Below the pieces are notes generated by a model that saw only the letters and a program-made list of their open reading frames with translations, made no database searches and was not told where the DNA came from. Positions 52,482 through 64,000 of a stretch of DNA of 64,000 nucleotides are shown piece by piece. Location of the stretch: the NCBI RefSeq assembly GCF_023343835.1, contig NC_064437.1, positions 46,096,967 through 46,160,966 on the forward strand. The letters are read 5' to 3'. Positions within the stretch are counted from its first letter, which is position 1. Each line of letters starts with the position of its first letter. This DNA comes from Lagopus muta. Lineage: Eukaryota; Chordata; Aves; Galliformes; Phasianidae. The position numbers were made by a program, and so were the translations under genes.

Positions 52482-55400
52482 CAATAAATGCTACACTGTA
52501 ATTATGTTCAATGCTAAAAATGCTGCAATAAGATTCATCCTTAAAATGAGATTCCTGTATTAAATATCTTCTTAAGAGATAACAAATTATACCATGGATC
52601 TTTCTCTTTCTTGGGACCATCTAAAACTTCCAGGTACTTTCCAAAAGACAATTACAAATCAGATGTGCTGGAAGAAATGAATAGAGTCAACAATGTCTTT
52701 CTGAACTGCTTGGATCCAGGTTTTCTCAAGTAAATTCTAACGTATTCACCCAACTTTATCCTGAGTGCCCTAATTCTTCCCATACAACCTCACAATGCTC
52801 TTGCCTCTGGCTATTTATTCTCAGCTGTCTCACCCTGATCTCCTTAACCTCAATGTTAGCTGTCCTAGGGCATATCAATTTAATTGGAGATGCCTTAAAA
52901 GACATTCCCACTTTAACTAGCAGTACAGTTAACCATTTTGTGAACATTAGAATCAGTTCAGACTTACTCCCCTCTGCTGGACACTGTGCTTGGATGGTAG
53001 AAGCACTTAGTGCATTCATGAGCACAAAGTCAGAGGCAATTTCTTAGGTCACTGTCCTAACATTACAGTGCTAGCCTACCTTATCCTGAGCTATCTTAAC
53101 CGTATCAGCCTCCCTGAATTATTCTGTTTACCTAAATAGATCTGAGCTGCCATCCCTAATCCCTAATTCTCAGACCTATTCAATTTCAGTCCATTCTACG
53201 ACAAATTACCTGATGTCTCCTTACTTGTTCAGAGATGTTTCTAAACATCGTGGTCTGTTTTGATCCATTCCAAGATCCCCCAAATCATCTTTAGCTGAGC
53301 TGCTTCAGCATCAGATGAGTCTTTTCTGCAGGAAGAGCACATAGAATACAAATTAAGATGCCAGACCCATCAGGGCTCCAGAACAAACCCTGCAGTTCCA
53401 CTCCTCTCCACTCTTCCTAATCCATCTGCAAGGCCACGTATCTCTCGCTGCCAGCTTAGAGACACTGAATCATAAGAGAAGTGCACTCTGTTAAAACTTG
53501 ACACAGGCTTTGGCTCAGCTGGTCCTATCGCTAAAAGGATTTTGTCTCTGATTAATTTTGACTTGTCAGTAGAGGTCTCTGGGCAGAATGAAGGAGGGTA
53601 CCTTCCTGAATGTTTCTGATTAATGCTTCTTAGGAGGTGCCTGGAAATCTATCAACAATCTTAATTAAATTCAACCAAATAGATGACAACTAATTATTCA
53701 GGGAGTGGCTCATTTGGGACGATAGGTGAAGCGTGAGTCTGCAAAGATGTTATGGGGGGCAGATGGCCACTTGTCTAACATAGCAAAGCCTGTTTAAACA
53801 GTGATGTCCCTGACAGTGTTCCAATTCAATTTATACTCCTTCCAGCCCTGCAGGAGTTATTTTGTCCTTCACCACCTATTGTTTGCCAAAACAGTTAAAA
53901 CTACCCTCTGTCAAGGTGTTACAGAACTTTTGCTGTGATTCTCCAGATGCTGCTCTTTGCAGATAGAAAGACTCTCTTTCCTTTTTCTCCTCATACACAT
54001 CCACTGTCACCTGGTTCTTGAAGTGTTTCATTCTACTTATCATTACAGACCCAAAGATCATTAGCTCTGTTTTAGAATTCTTAACTGGAAATTACTACAG
54101 TGACAGAAATAAAAAAAATTTTCTCTTTTCGTTTGCAAAAATCAATATTTGGTATCAAATCAGTATTCTCCACTGAGGCTATTTTATTAGAAATTGCAGT
54201 CCTTCTGAAAGAACAGAAAACACAGATTACCAGTTTAACAAATAAAATACCCAGCTTCTTCCTGAAAAAAATCAAGCAGCACCTGCTACCAATTTTGGCA
54301 GGTGAAAGATAACTTCAGCTTGTCCAACACAATGAAATGGATTGCTGGATTTGTAACCTTCAGTCAGACATTTCTCTCCCTCACCTCTCAGGGACCATAA
54401 ATTATCCCAATTTTTCAAGTCAATTCTGAGACGCAGCATTAATAGAATCTACTACGGTTTCATATATACACAGTTATGAGGACAAGGTATCTATTTTTAG
54501 AACATTAATGCTAATGAATAAAGCTGTCTTGACAGCTCTGAAATCCTCCCTCTAGTCACACAGTAAACAGGAAAATGCATGACAAGCAGGGAAGTGACTC
54601 AGACTGGCTAGTAGAGGACTGCCAAAGGGTGCACACGGGTAATTTCTTTATCACTTTAGTATTTGATATCGTTTGCTAAAATTCCCAAATAGGCTCGGTT
54701 GTGGTTTTGTGATTATGGGCACCTGTGCACTAAGAACGGGGTTAACAAAAGATGGCTGTATACAGTGTTTGTGATAAGTATCATGTAAGCCCTTCCAGCA
54801 GTCACAACATGAGTGATGACATTCAGCCTCTATTCAGCTGGTTTAGATATAAAGCAGAGAAGTAAGAAATCCACTGCCAAGAAACCTACACAAACAGATA
54901 CCTTTCTCCAAAGTATGAATAACTGCTGCAGTGACCTTCCTCCTTGCCTGCTTTCATGTATTTGCATTAGTAGAAAGACAACTAGGATTGTAAATTGAAT
55001 TCACTTTGGATAACGTTGGCAGTAGACTTTGGACATTAAAGAGCAATCCTCTCAAAATGAATTACTGTCTAAATTAATCTCAAATTCTTTATTCCTGGTA
55101 GAAGAACTCAGCCTTGAAGACACCCATTCTCAGAAAGAATACTTTGACAAGACAGGAGGAAAATAAAAGCAGAATAAATTACATCAAAAAGCATATAAAA
55201 AATAGACTATCAGTTATAAATATTTTAGCTATAAGGGAGTGTTTGTAGAGTGATGGGTATTCTTGTTCCAGAGCTGGTGTAAGCTACAAGCAAATTGGAC
55301 AGTGAGAAGATGCATATGCCCTTCAAAGCTTTAAGACCCAGCTTCTCCTCCAAACAGTTGAAGAAGATGAAAGCAAAATGTTGGTGAGGGTCAACATTTT

Positions 55401-58194
55401 TCTGTTCACAGGACTGGATGTTATCAAGGTCAGCCAGCAGCCTGGAACAGAACTACAATCACAACTCTTCAGCCAGCTGGGAAGATAACTGCTCCTCCTG
55501 CCCCTGAGGAGCTTGCCTGGTAGCTACAGAACTTCATACCACACACTGGAACAACCATTTCAGCCCTAGCACAATGTACACAACAAGTGAAACAGATACA
55601 GTGTATTGACGTACATAAGCACACCGATTACAAAGCAGATGCATTAATTGTGACATACAGGAGAAGATACAGGGAGCACAATCTAACACTGCAGGTACAA
55701 GAGAAACTCTGGTATCTGAAGATACAAGAGAAACACAAGGTTTGGGGTGAATATCTTGGCTTCACTCTGTGCAGAGTGGTACCTGGTACTCATTACCTTT
55801 TGAGAAACTCATCACTTGTGAGACTGAAAAAAAACACAGCTGTATCTAGGAAGACACTAAGAGCTTGGAAGAGAGAGCTATTGAAACTGCCTTAGCTAAC
55901 AAACTGAAAGCTGTATTTTGAAAACTTTAGAAAAAGCCCACAAAGAATATTTGTGATAAGGTTAGTTTCATACCTGTGCTACCTTCTCACCCATGTTAAT
56001 AAAGGATATGGTGATCAAGAAGTCAAAAATACTCATATTTGGCAACAGTCATGAAACTCAAACACCCTTTTGTACTATATATACGCAGGGAAAAAAACAC
56101 AAACTTGTTGTACTGGTGGATGTAATATACTGAGTAAAGATAAAAAATAATGGTGAAGGAATGCTTGGTTTCAAACTAGAAAATCCATACAGAGGGTCCT
56201 TAGGATCAAATTTTTACTAGCTATTCTTAAGTTTGTACCACCAGATCTTCAATTCTACTGTCATTTGACAAAGATAAGCTCATTTTGCTGTGCAGAAAGG
56301 TGAAGTGGGGAGTTAGGACCTCACTAATCAAGAATTAAGCAAGTGCTATGACACACGTGCTCGCATTGGTACTTAGTGATTGTTACTGCAAGGACAATAC
56401 ATAATGTATATCATGTCCAATTTTGGTAATGGCAGATAAATTATTAAAAAATAATAAAATACCTAGGCTTGGCAATACATCCCCCACTTCTAGAAATTCT
56501 ACTTAAATTAAAGAATAAAATAGCAAAAAGCAGAATGTGCTAGCATGTGGACCTTACTTTTACATTTAGTATTAGAAGCAAACTCAGAATTTCTCCTGCC
56601 TACCCCAACAAAACTTGGATAAGAAAGGTTTTTGAAATACAGCTAATTAAGAAGACAGTCAATGAGGACCAACTGCTTTTCTATACAGATACATGAAATG
56701 AAGAGAATCTCAAGTAACTGAATAAATTAATTCAGACAATTTATTTAAATCTCTTTTAGCAGTTCAGTAGAAGCTCATATTCCAAGCTAAAGCAGTCTTA
56801 GTTTTCTTTATTTACTTCTCAAGCACACTGTGATCACTTCAATTCTGAATATACAGATCTATATCTTAATCTGAATTGAATAATCCACTTGAAAAAATAA
56901 TACAGCTACATCCACCTAATCATCCCTGTAGCCCAAATACCTGGAAAGAAAGGAATGTATACTGGTGAATGCATTTTAGCTGAAGAGCCACTTGTTACTT
57001 TATTACAGGAGAAAAAAAAAGACTTGTACAAAAAGTTAGGTGAGATCAGTGTGTTGCATATGCATTTTCCATACCCACAAGAATGCAGAGATTAATTGCG
57101 AGTCTTTGTTCACAATGCCCGGATTTTTACACTACAGCATTACTGTATCACCTCAGAAACAAACACTGAGATGAGTGTCATCACCTATAAGAATATTATA
57201 GCCATAACATACCCAGAATATTATGAATTGGAATTTGAGAAGAAATGAGACTACCTGATCCATACGCAGCTTAACAATAGATGATGACTTATCAGATCGT
57301 GGATTTAGTCCTGTTCCCAAACTGTCGAAATAGGCTTCTGGCTCGTCCCAGCAACACCTGGACTGCCTTACAAAACGAAATCACCTCAAAGATCCAATGA
57401 TCTACCTTTGGCATAGATACATCCTGGCTATTTATCCAGTAGTTATTTCCAAGGAGAGAGGAGAAGTGAGAAATAGCATCAGACTGTTAGAAACATCACT
57501 GAAGTGTGTGGCCTGTGCATTTAAACCCCTCAGACAAGAAAAACAAGTCTCCTTCCAATCCAAGATCAATTATTTCAGGAAGGTACCAGCATGGCAGGTG
57601 ATGGCACATTCTATTTATCTACTAAGAGATACAGGTTATGCAGCAAAGATGATTTATATGTGATCACTTACTTTGAGGAACTCCAGTCACAGACCAGGAT
57701 CCTACTGCATTAAGATTAGGTACAGATACAAAGCCACCTCTGTGTTCCCCATTCTGATCATCCATCTCAGCACAAAAAGACTGCAAGGTTCATCTCCAAA
57801 CTAGAGGAAGCACTGGAAAAGCACCACCATTAAAATGTATTTGTCTTTGTAGAAAGATGCAGATACTCAAGAAGAACAAATCAAAGGCCTTTGAATCTCA
57901 CTGAGAAATCAATCAGTCAAGATTATTGTTGGATTTTAAGGTTTTACAGAAACTTAAAAGAAACAAAGCTGCTCGTTCTACCCTGGTTCTGCACAATACC
58001 AGGCAATACTCTGTTGTTAAATATCTGGTTCAAAGTTGTGAATCCAACAATCTAGACTCTTGTCCCATTTGTATGTGTCACCTGGAAAGTTAGCGTAAGA
58101 GAAAAATGAGGCAGAGTAAGTGACCTGCCTATAGCTGTTCAGTTATCCTGAGAAGGAGGAAAGTTTGAGGCACATTCACTTGGAGAGAAGAGAC

Positions 58195-58200
58195 TTTATT
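58195..58200 (-). terminator. FUT11: Candidate FUT11 polyadenylation signal (AATAAA)
   Basis: AATAAA on the minus strand about 490 bases beyond the FUT11 stop codon. It is one candidate; longer 3' ends are possible. Confidence 0.4.
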
Positions 58201-58685
58201 GCTGCAATTTCATAAGGCACAACTGCTCTCCACAGACATAAGTCTTCTTCAGAATATATTCACTGGAAAAGCTATTTGTTAATATCAGGTAAAAGAATAA
58301 CTTAATGAGGAGAGCATGTGGTAAAATATAAAAAAGCAAGTGTTTTGAATATAAAAAAAGTTCCTGAAATAACTTAGGGCATTTGAGCAGAGTCTGAAAT
58401 ACATTCCTTTGAAATCAAGGAAGCCACAGGGAAGCAATACCAAATGCAAAATTCCTCTTCTGCTCCTCCTGCATGTCAGGAGGAGCTTCACACCACAGAG
58501 CTGAAATTCAGATACAAGATTCAGTTGCTAACATCTCCACAGCTGAAATCACAGCAGAGGATCACTCACTTCATGCACCAGAAAAACAGTCTGCAAGAGT
58601 TTCTTCTATTTGAAGGCAAATACCTGGAGAGAAGTAAGAATTCTCAGTCACAACTTTCAATGCAATTTTCAAACCAAGGGATGGA

Positions 58686-58833
58686 TCAGTGTTGCCTGGT
58701 CCTCTTGAGAAAAATCTCTTGCATATAGTCCCAAAATCTTCCCTGATGTGACTCATTGTGATGAATCATAGCAGTGAGGGCCTCACCCTGATCAAGGCTT
58801 TGCCAATAGTCCTGAAGCCACATCTCTTTCCAA
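58686..58833 (-). CDS. FUT11: FUT11 terminal coding exon
   Basis: 148 bases encoding 48 residues and a TGA at 58688-58686. The frame reads [20 protein letters not shown], then [20 protein letters not shown] and FLKRTRQH, which I recognise as the C-terminus of the FUT10/FUT11 family (EMW near the start, FWDY/FW near the end). The acceptor is TTTCAG and entry is in phase 2. FUT11 is a family GT10 fucosyltransferase of the secretory pathway, more recently described as a protein O-fucosyltransferase (POFUT4) acting on EMI domains. Choosing FUT11 over FUT10 rests on my memory of the C-terminus and on the neighbouring CHCHD1 and ZSWIM8, which flank FUT11 in human. The catalytic domain is outside the window. 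Confidence 0.85.
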
Positions 58834-60575
58834 CTGAAACAAATGAAGAAAAAAAGAGACATCATTTAAAAAAACAAAAACAAAAACAACACAAACGTAT
58901 CTGAGCTGTAACAGCATTAATATTTGTTTTTCCCTTTCATCTAAGAGGAAAACAGTTCCAGGGATGGTCATGACAATGTATGTTGTTTCTGTGCCGTTGT
59001 GCTCCAACCCACCTGAAGTAACTTGCTATGAAAATTCTCCATGGAAAGCAAGCTTGCTATTACCTTCAGACCACTTTAGAAATATCAGCATGTGAATAGC
59101 ATTAGTCAGAGAGACTAAATCATGAACTGTGAGGAATAAAACCTGCTATTAAAATGAAATCCTGTAGTCCTCATACAACTTTAAGAGTAGCCTTCCATGG
59201 CCAGAATGTGTGCTACAGATATCAAGGTATCAATCTTTTCAGACAAGCCATTAAATATGTACAGAATTCCTGTTAGTTGGAACAGGGAATGCATGACAAG
59301 AGAGAGCAATGCTGACATCCCCCAGCTGGCTCTACTCTTTTCCTCCAGACCATTTTCAGTGCACCCATTCTCAACCTTCTTACTGCACACACAGCACACC
59401 AATTCCCTCCCCATTCACATTAAGGCAGACTACATCTCTCATTTCTGTTGTATTGAGGTGTGGCAACAATTTGTTCAGCTAGTAACTACTATCCTTCTTT
59501 CCTGACAGACTGATTACCTCTTTTGTACTACAGCTGCTACCCAGCCCCATCAAATCAGCACAAATTCTGTACAGACCAAATGTGAGGCTCTTTTTAATCT
59601 GCGCTTCTCCCTCGCAGACAGAAGCGCAGTACTTCGACATTCACTCTCGACATCATACATTAAAGCCAGCATGACTGCATTGCCCAGAAACAGATCTCAG
59701 CCCCTATTCCAGGAAAAGCATATGAAATGCAGAACACGTTACAAGCACTTTCATTCTGAAGCAGCATAAAACTTGTATTCCATGAGAATTTGGTTTTTGT
59801 AGTTAACAGAATCATCTGTGGTGGGACATTTCTGCTCACAATTAACCTGTTAGTGTTGATTACAATATGAAGGATCACAGAGGCTTACTTTTGCATACAA
59901 AAACATCTGCCTACAGGTTCCTTGGTAAAATAAAGCACTTGGACACACTGTGAGACTGCTCTGCTTCACCACTCAACTCCTTAACCTTTGCTCAAGGAGC
60001 GCCAATGTGAGTTACATGTTTTTTGCAGCACTGAGTGAGGGCACCCATTAGTGAGTACCCTCACCCAGGCACAAGGCCAAGAGGCAGTGGGCAACAGAAA
60101 GTGACTGTTCTGTGGCTGAATTCTATCACAACACTAAGAGAAATCCCAGTATCCAAACAAATGTTTTGTCAAGCACGTTAAACAAGAATGCTTTTGTATT
60201 TCTCTTTTCATACCATTCTTACTGTTTCCTACTGTTTTTGAAGAAACAAGATGCACTCTCATTTTTTAACTTGGACAAAAACTGGCATACCAGGATGAAC
60301 ACAGTTGAAGAAATCCCCTGAAACTACCAACTACACACACCTGGAATGTTACTACCACAAGCTAAGGATCCACCTTTAATCCTGGCTGGTTACACACTTC
60401 TACTGCAAGAAATACCTTGCACTGTATGTGTGGCAAATCTGACACGCTTCTCAACTGTTTTTCTTGGTCCTAAATAAACTGTGACATCGCCATAAAATGA
60501 AAGTAGTAAAACCATGACAATTTCAAAACCTTATTGAAGACACACTGGCTTTTCTTTTCTTGAAAAGATCAAAGG

Positions 60576-60579
60576 AAAA

Positions 60580-60649
<70 letters not shown>
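60576..60649 (+). repeat. Compound A13 / (TA)n / C32 microsatellite
   Basis: Thirteen A, then about 13 TA repeats, then TG and an unbroken run of 32 C. The C run is G on the FUT11 transcript strand and could form quadruplex structures. Such tracts often vary in length and are prone to sequencing error, so the exact counts are soft. Confidence 0.9.
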
Positions 60650-60651
<2 letters not shown>

Positions 60652-62883
60652 CCACAGATTAAAACTGTTCAGGTGACTGGAAAGGTATTATAACACAGCC
60701 TTCTTGTATTTATCCTGTTAAAACCCCACTTCCTATTTGGGAAATGACTTTATGTTGTGCAAATAAACAAAACATTTCTCTTCACAAAGGTGAGAGAACT
60801 GAGACACCACAATGCAGTGCAAGAATAATTGTAGATTCCAGTTCCTACCAAACATGTTTTCATCACGAGGAGCACTGCAACTCCTGTCTTCTGCACAAAG
60901 CAGACCGGAGTTCTATACAGTACACTATATGGTGACTGTATACTATACAGTGACTGACTTCATCCCCACACTCAGAGCTAAAGGACAGCAAAACAAAGAT
61001 TCAGTGATGTGCTCTGGCTACAAACACTTGTTAGAGATATTCAGTCAACTCAGCACATTTGTCAGTACAAAAAACGGGCACCTGTGAATAAGATTTAGAG
61101 CACACACACGTGCACAGCATAATCATGTAATAGGATTCTAACTCCACAATATGGAGACTTGATCTGGGTCTGTTGTTTGGTGTTCCCGAAGCTGCCAGAG
61201 CCCACAGAACATTTACAGTCAGACCTTCTATGCTGCATACCTTTTGCCATTTATATCCCTGCATTGTTTTTCCACAATGGTGTTTTGTAAAGAAAGAAAT
61301 AAATAATTGATGGCTCAGTAGACGGTTCTCTAAATTGACTGAGTCGTTGTCAAAATATTCCTGCAGAATTCCTGACAAAAAAATAAACATTACCTGAACA
61401 CATTCTGGTAGCAATTTTGAATTTCTGTTGTGTTATTTGTAGTGATCATCTTGCATTTTGGAGATACAAACAGTGAAAGATCAGATGTTTATGGGACAGA
61501 AACCACAGTGCTTCACTGGAGATCCTCTTAATTAAGCCCCAGAAGGTGTATATATATGTATCTTCTAAAGCAGATCGCAGATAATGGACAAGTTTCCCTG
61601 GTACAATATTTTGGAGACACCATTAAGCAGTGGGAGAATACCACATTTCAGCAAGATATGGCAACTTCCCTGGGACGCCGCTGTAGTTTGGGTTACATCT
61701 CTACAAAACTCGGTGCTCATGAGCACTGCACAGGAAGTTGAAGTATTTTAACGTGCATTAAGTGGCGCAGGCACCCCATGCTATGTCTTCAAACTTATTT
61801 CTTTGCTGCCATCTGCTGCTCAAGTACAAGAAGATTTATGAAGAAGAGAACACTGACACACACAGACCTGGATACTACAGAGCACGTGATAAGGGAAAAG
61901 CACATTTTGCTATCAGGACTGATAAATCAACTAACCTCAAGAAAGCAAAGGACTACAAAGACAGGTCTGTTTAACATACCAGCATAACTTTTCTATTGTT
62001 CAACACAAGAATTAATTGTATCATGAAAAATGTTCCTTAGTGACACGCATGACAAGTTCTGTGGGATAGGGATATCCTAAAGAAACTGAACTACCTCAGC
62101 TTATTTTTCTTTCTTTATTTCAGCTGGCCATTTTCAAAAGCACCCAAATGTAGGAAGAAACAGCTCTCTGTCTTTTCTTCTAGTTACAGTGGACAGGTAA
62201 CCTTACAAAAATTTTTTTAGAGCTTCAAATCCACACAGAATTCAGTTTTAGGTTACAGACTATTTGAAAATTTGTATTTTCAACTCTGGTATTCCTCTAG
62301 TATTTCCTCCTAAGTATTCAAGTCCTCAGTCTAGGAAATTATTAAGAAAGCTCTAAACTGATATAAGTTATGATAGAGTATACTAACAACTTCCTTCTGG
62401 ACAGCGTATCAGATCTTTTCAGTATGTTCATGAAGTCATTAATCCTACAGTGGGACTAACATCAGCACGTTGCAGTGTTGCAATTGGCTGTCTGATGGCT
62501 CAGAATTGCAGACATTTGAATATATCCCTAGAAGGAAATTGTAGCAGACCACACAGAGAACTGTGACAAACATGGAAGAATGCAAGTATGTTACGCTAGC
62601 AATATGAACTACAAAGAGCACAGGTTTTAGGAACTGCAACAACCCTTCCATCCAACAGCTGACACTACAAACACTGTCCATGGCAAAATCGAGGTTTGGG
62701 AACCCAAACACTGACTTGTTTTGTACCAAGTCAGTACAAACACTAAGGATTAAGCACACCATGAAAACTAAACCAGAATCTTTCTTTCCTGTCAAAATTA
62801 GTTTCCTCTGCATTGGTGTCCTTATTCCTGTCTGACAACCTTCAGGGCAGCTCCAGGGCTCACTGCAACAGTGGCAGATTCCA

Positions 62884-62938
62884 GCAATCCCTGCATAGGG
62901 ATTCCTATGTACCAATCCCTGTACCAATCCCTGCATAG
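62884..62938 (+). repeat. Short interrupted tandem repeat (ACCAATCCCTG-type)
   Basis: CAATCCCTGCATAG occurs at both ends with CCAATCCCTGT between them: three related copies of a 12-15 base unit, a local expansion within the FUT11 intron. Confidence 0.7.
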
Positions 62939-63204
62939 AAGGACAAAAAGCACAGAATCTATTTTGTGCTGCAGGGCCCCTCTCCTGAAGAAATGGGATT
63001 GTGTCCTTCAGCATAGGCCAAAATTTTGTTCCGATGCCACAAAATATCTTGTGAAGTACAATGGGTGAGCCACACTTCTGCTTTAAAAGAAGTCAACAGG
63101 AGTGAATGAGGCCCACGCTAAACACTGTAGCAACTCTATTCTTCAGGTATTCATTCAAAAGGAGATACAGAGCTTCTCCCAAACACAGGCTAGCAAGTGG
63201 ATCT

Positions 63205-63630
63205 CTGTACAGGAGGGATGTGGCGATGCTGGAGTGGATCCAGAGGAGAGCCTTCTTCTCCTATGAAGAAAGGTTGAGTAAGCTGGCCTTATTTAGCTTG
63301 CAGAAGAGAAGGCTCTGAGAAGACCTCACTTCCAGCCTTCTAGTACTTGAGGGGAACTTACAAGCAAGAGGAGGACCAACTTTTCAGAAGGTCTGACAGT
63401 GACAGGAGAAGAAGGAATGGCTTTAAACTAAAAGAGGGGAGATTTAGTTTAGATGTTAGGAAGAAATTCTTTACTCAGAGGGCGATGAAGCACTGGCAGA
63501 CTGACCAGAGAGCTGTGGATGCCCCATCTCTAGAGGCATTCAAGGACAGCTGGATGGGGCCCTGAGCAGCCCAACCTGGTGGTTGGCACTGGGTGATAAC
63601 TAATGTCCCCTCCAAACTAAGCCATTCTCA
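63205..63630 (+). mobile_element. CR1 LINE 3' fragment
   Basis: The plus strand encodes RDVAMLEWIQRRAFFSYEER, LALFSLQKRRL and, in another frame, RRNGFKLKEGRFSLDVRKKF and MKHWQT, the C-terminal part of CR1 ORF2 with frameshifts. It continues into GATGGGGCCCTGAGCAGCCC and a degraded tail. It is antisense to FUT11 in its last intron. Confidence 0.92.
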
Positions 63631-63900
63631 GTGCACTGCACTGAATAACACTCCCCCTACAAGCAGTAAACAAAATAAGGAAAAGGTAGACAAAAGAGAA
63701 ACAAATTGCCCAAGGTCACAGAGCATCAGAACATATTATTGTGTGTCTCTCAACCACTAACCAGCACGCACCACCGGCCAAGCCTTTTCTTCAGCCTCAG
63801 TGTTACACAATATTAGCAGAACTGCCATAGCACCCACAAGGCATAATATGAAGTATAACTGGAAATGTACTAATAGATGCTTTAAGTATCAAATATTATT

Positions 63901-63944
63901 ACTTATATATTATATATAATATATATTACAATATATATTATTTA
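63901..63944. repeat. AT-rich imperfect palindromic repeat
   Basis: Alternating TA and AAT/ATT units, almost purely AT with one C, just inside the FUT11 intron near the donor. Low-complexity sequence. Confidence 0.75.
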
Positions 63945-63984
63945 AAGCTTTTCTGCTTCAAGAAGTATTGTACTGGTAAGTTAC

Positions 63985-64000
63985 CTGTCTTCCCTGGGGA
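63985..64000 (-). CDS. FUT11: FUT11 penultimate exon, 3' edge only
   Basis: Only 16 bases are in the window, ending at a GACAG-GTAACT donor. In phase 2 they read PRED and join the terminal exon as PREDSWKEMW, in register. The rest of the gene lies beyond the right edge. The call rests on the donor and matching phase, not on length. Confidence 0.6.

Larger units (their letters stand above)
51061..58194. other. Interval between CHCHD1 and FUT11
   Basis: About 7 kb without a recognisable exon. It includes an ATAC/GTAT simple-repeat palindrome, a 26-base tandem duplication and only short open frames without known similarity. Part of its right end may be extended FUT11 3' untranslated sequence. 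Confidence 0.6.
58834..63984 (-). other. FUT11: FUT11 last intron
   Basis: Bounded by a GTAACT donor at 63983-63984 and the TTTCAG acceptor at 58834-58835 on the minus strand. It contains a compound A/TA/C microsatellite, a short tandem repeat, a CR1 fragment and a 189-codon minus-strand open frame (63014-62445) without known similarity. No further FUT11 exon is seen inside. Confidence 0.7.

Noticed and set aside
59181-59414. 77-codon minus-strand frame as an extra FUT11 exon
   Set aside because: The terminal exon at 58686-58833 joins the donor at 63984 in phase without it, and the frame does not resemble FUT11.

Overview
This is vertebrate nuclear DNA, most likely from a bird (galliform-like). 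Its genes are split by introns with GT-AG junctions, two CpG islands mark gene starts, and the only interspersed repeats I recognise are decayed CR1 LINE fragments ending in the avian-type ATTCTATG tail. I see no bacterial, viral or CRISPR content and no RNA gene.

Four protein genes are supported, all on the minus strand. Right to left, in transcription order: (1) FUT11, with only its last two coding exons visible (a 16-base exon edge at 63985-64000 and the terminal exon 58686-58833); (2) CHCHD1/MRPS37, complete in three exons (50926 to 48848), a mitochondrial small-subunit ribosomal protein with two CX9C motifs; (3) a neurotrypsin-family gene of at least 14 coding exons (about 40772 or 42871 to 28800), encoding kringle, four SRCR domains, a basic activation site and an intact trypsin-like protease; (4) ZSWIM8, first coding exon only (12360-12183), with the left 12 kb presumed to be its first intron.

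The main observation is positional. From what I know of human gene order, FUT11-CHCHD1-ZSWIM8 lie next to each other in this order and orientation on 10q22, with no protease between CHCHD1 and ZSWIM8. Human neurotrypsin (PRSS12) is on 4q26, in a region sharing paralogous families with 10q22 (NDST, SEC24, SYNPO2, MYOZ, USP53/54). The gene here therefore looks like a second neurotrypsin, plausibly the 2R ohnologue of PRSS12, kept in this lineage and lost from the mammalian 10q22 block. It is not a pseudogene: every exon junction from the kringle to the stop keeps phase, and the catalytic His, Asp and Ser are all present. Only its N-terminus is uncertain.

Layout: 1-12182 ZSWIM8 intron 1 with three CR1 pieces; 12183-13470 ZSWIM8 exon 1 and CpG island; 13750-28799 about 15 kb without a recognisable gene; 28800-42871 neurotrypsin-like gene; 43180-43420 GC-rich candidate promoter; 43421-48788 intergenic; 48789-51060 CHCHD1 with its CpG-island promoter; 51061-58194 intergenic; 58195-64000 the 3' part of FUT11. 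The genes share no obvious pathway (Golgi/ER fucosylation, mitoribosome, secreted protease, CUL3 ubiquitin-ligase adaptor); the link between them is ancient synteny.
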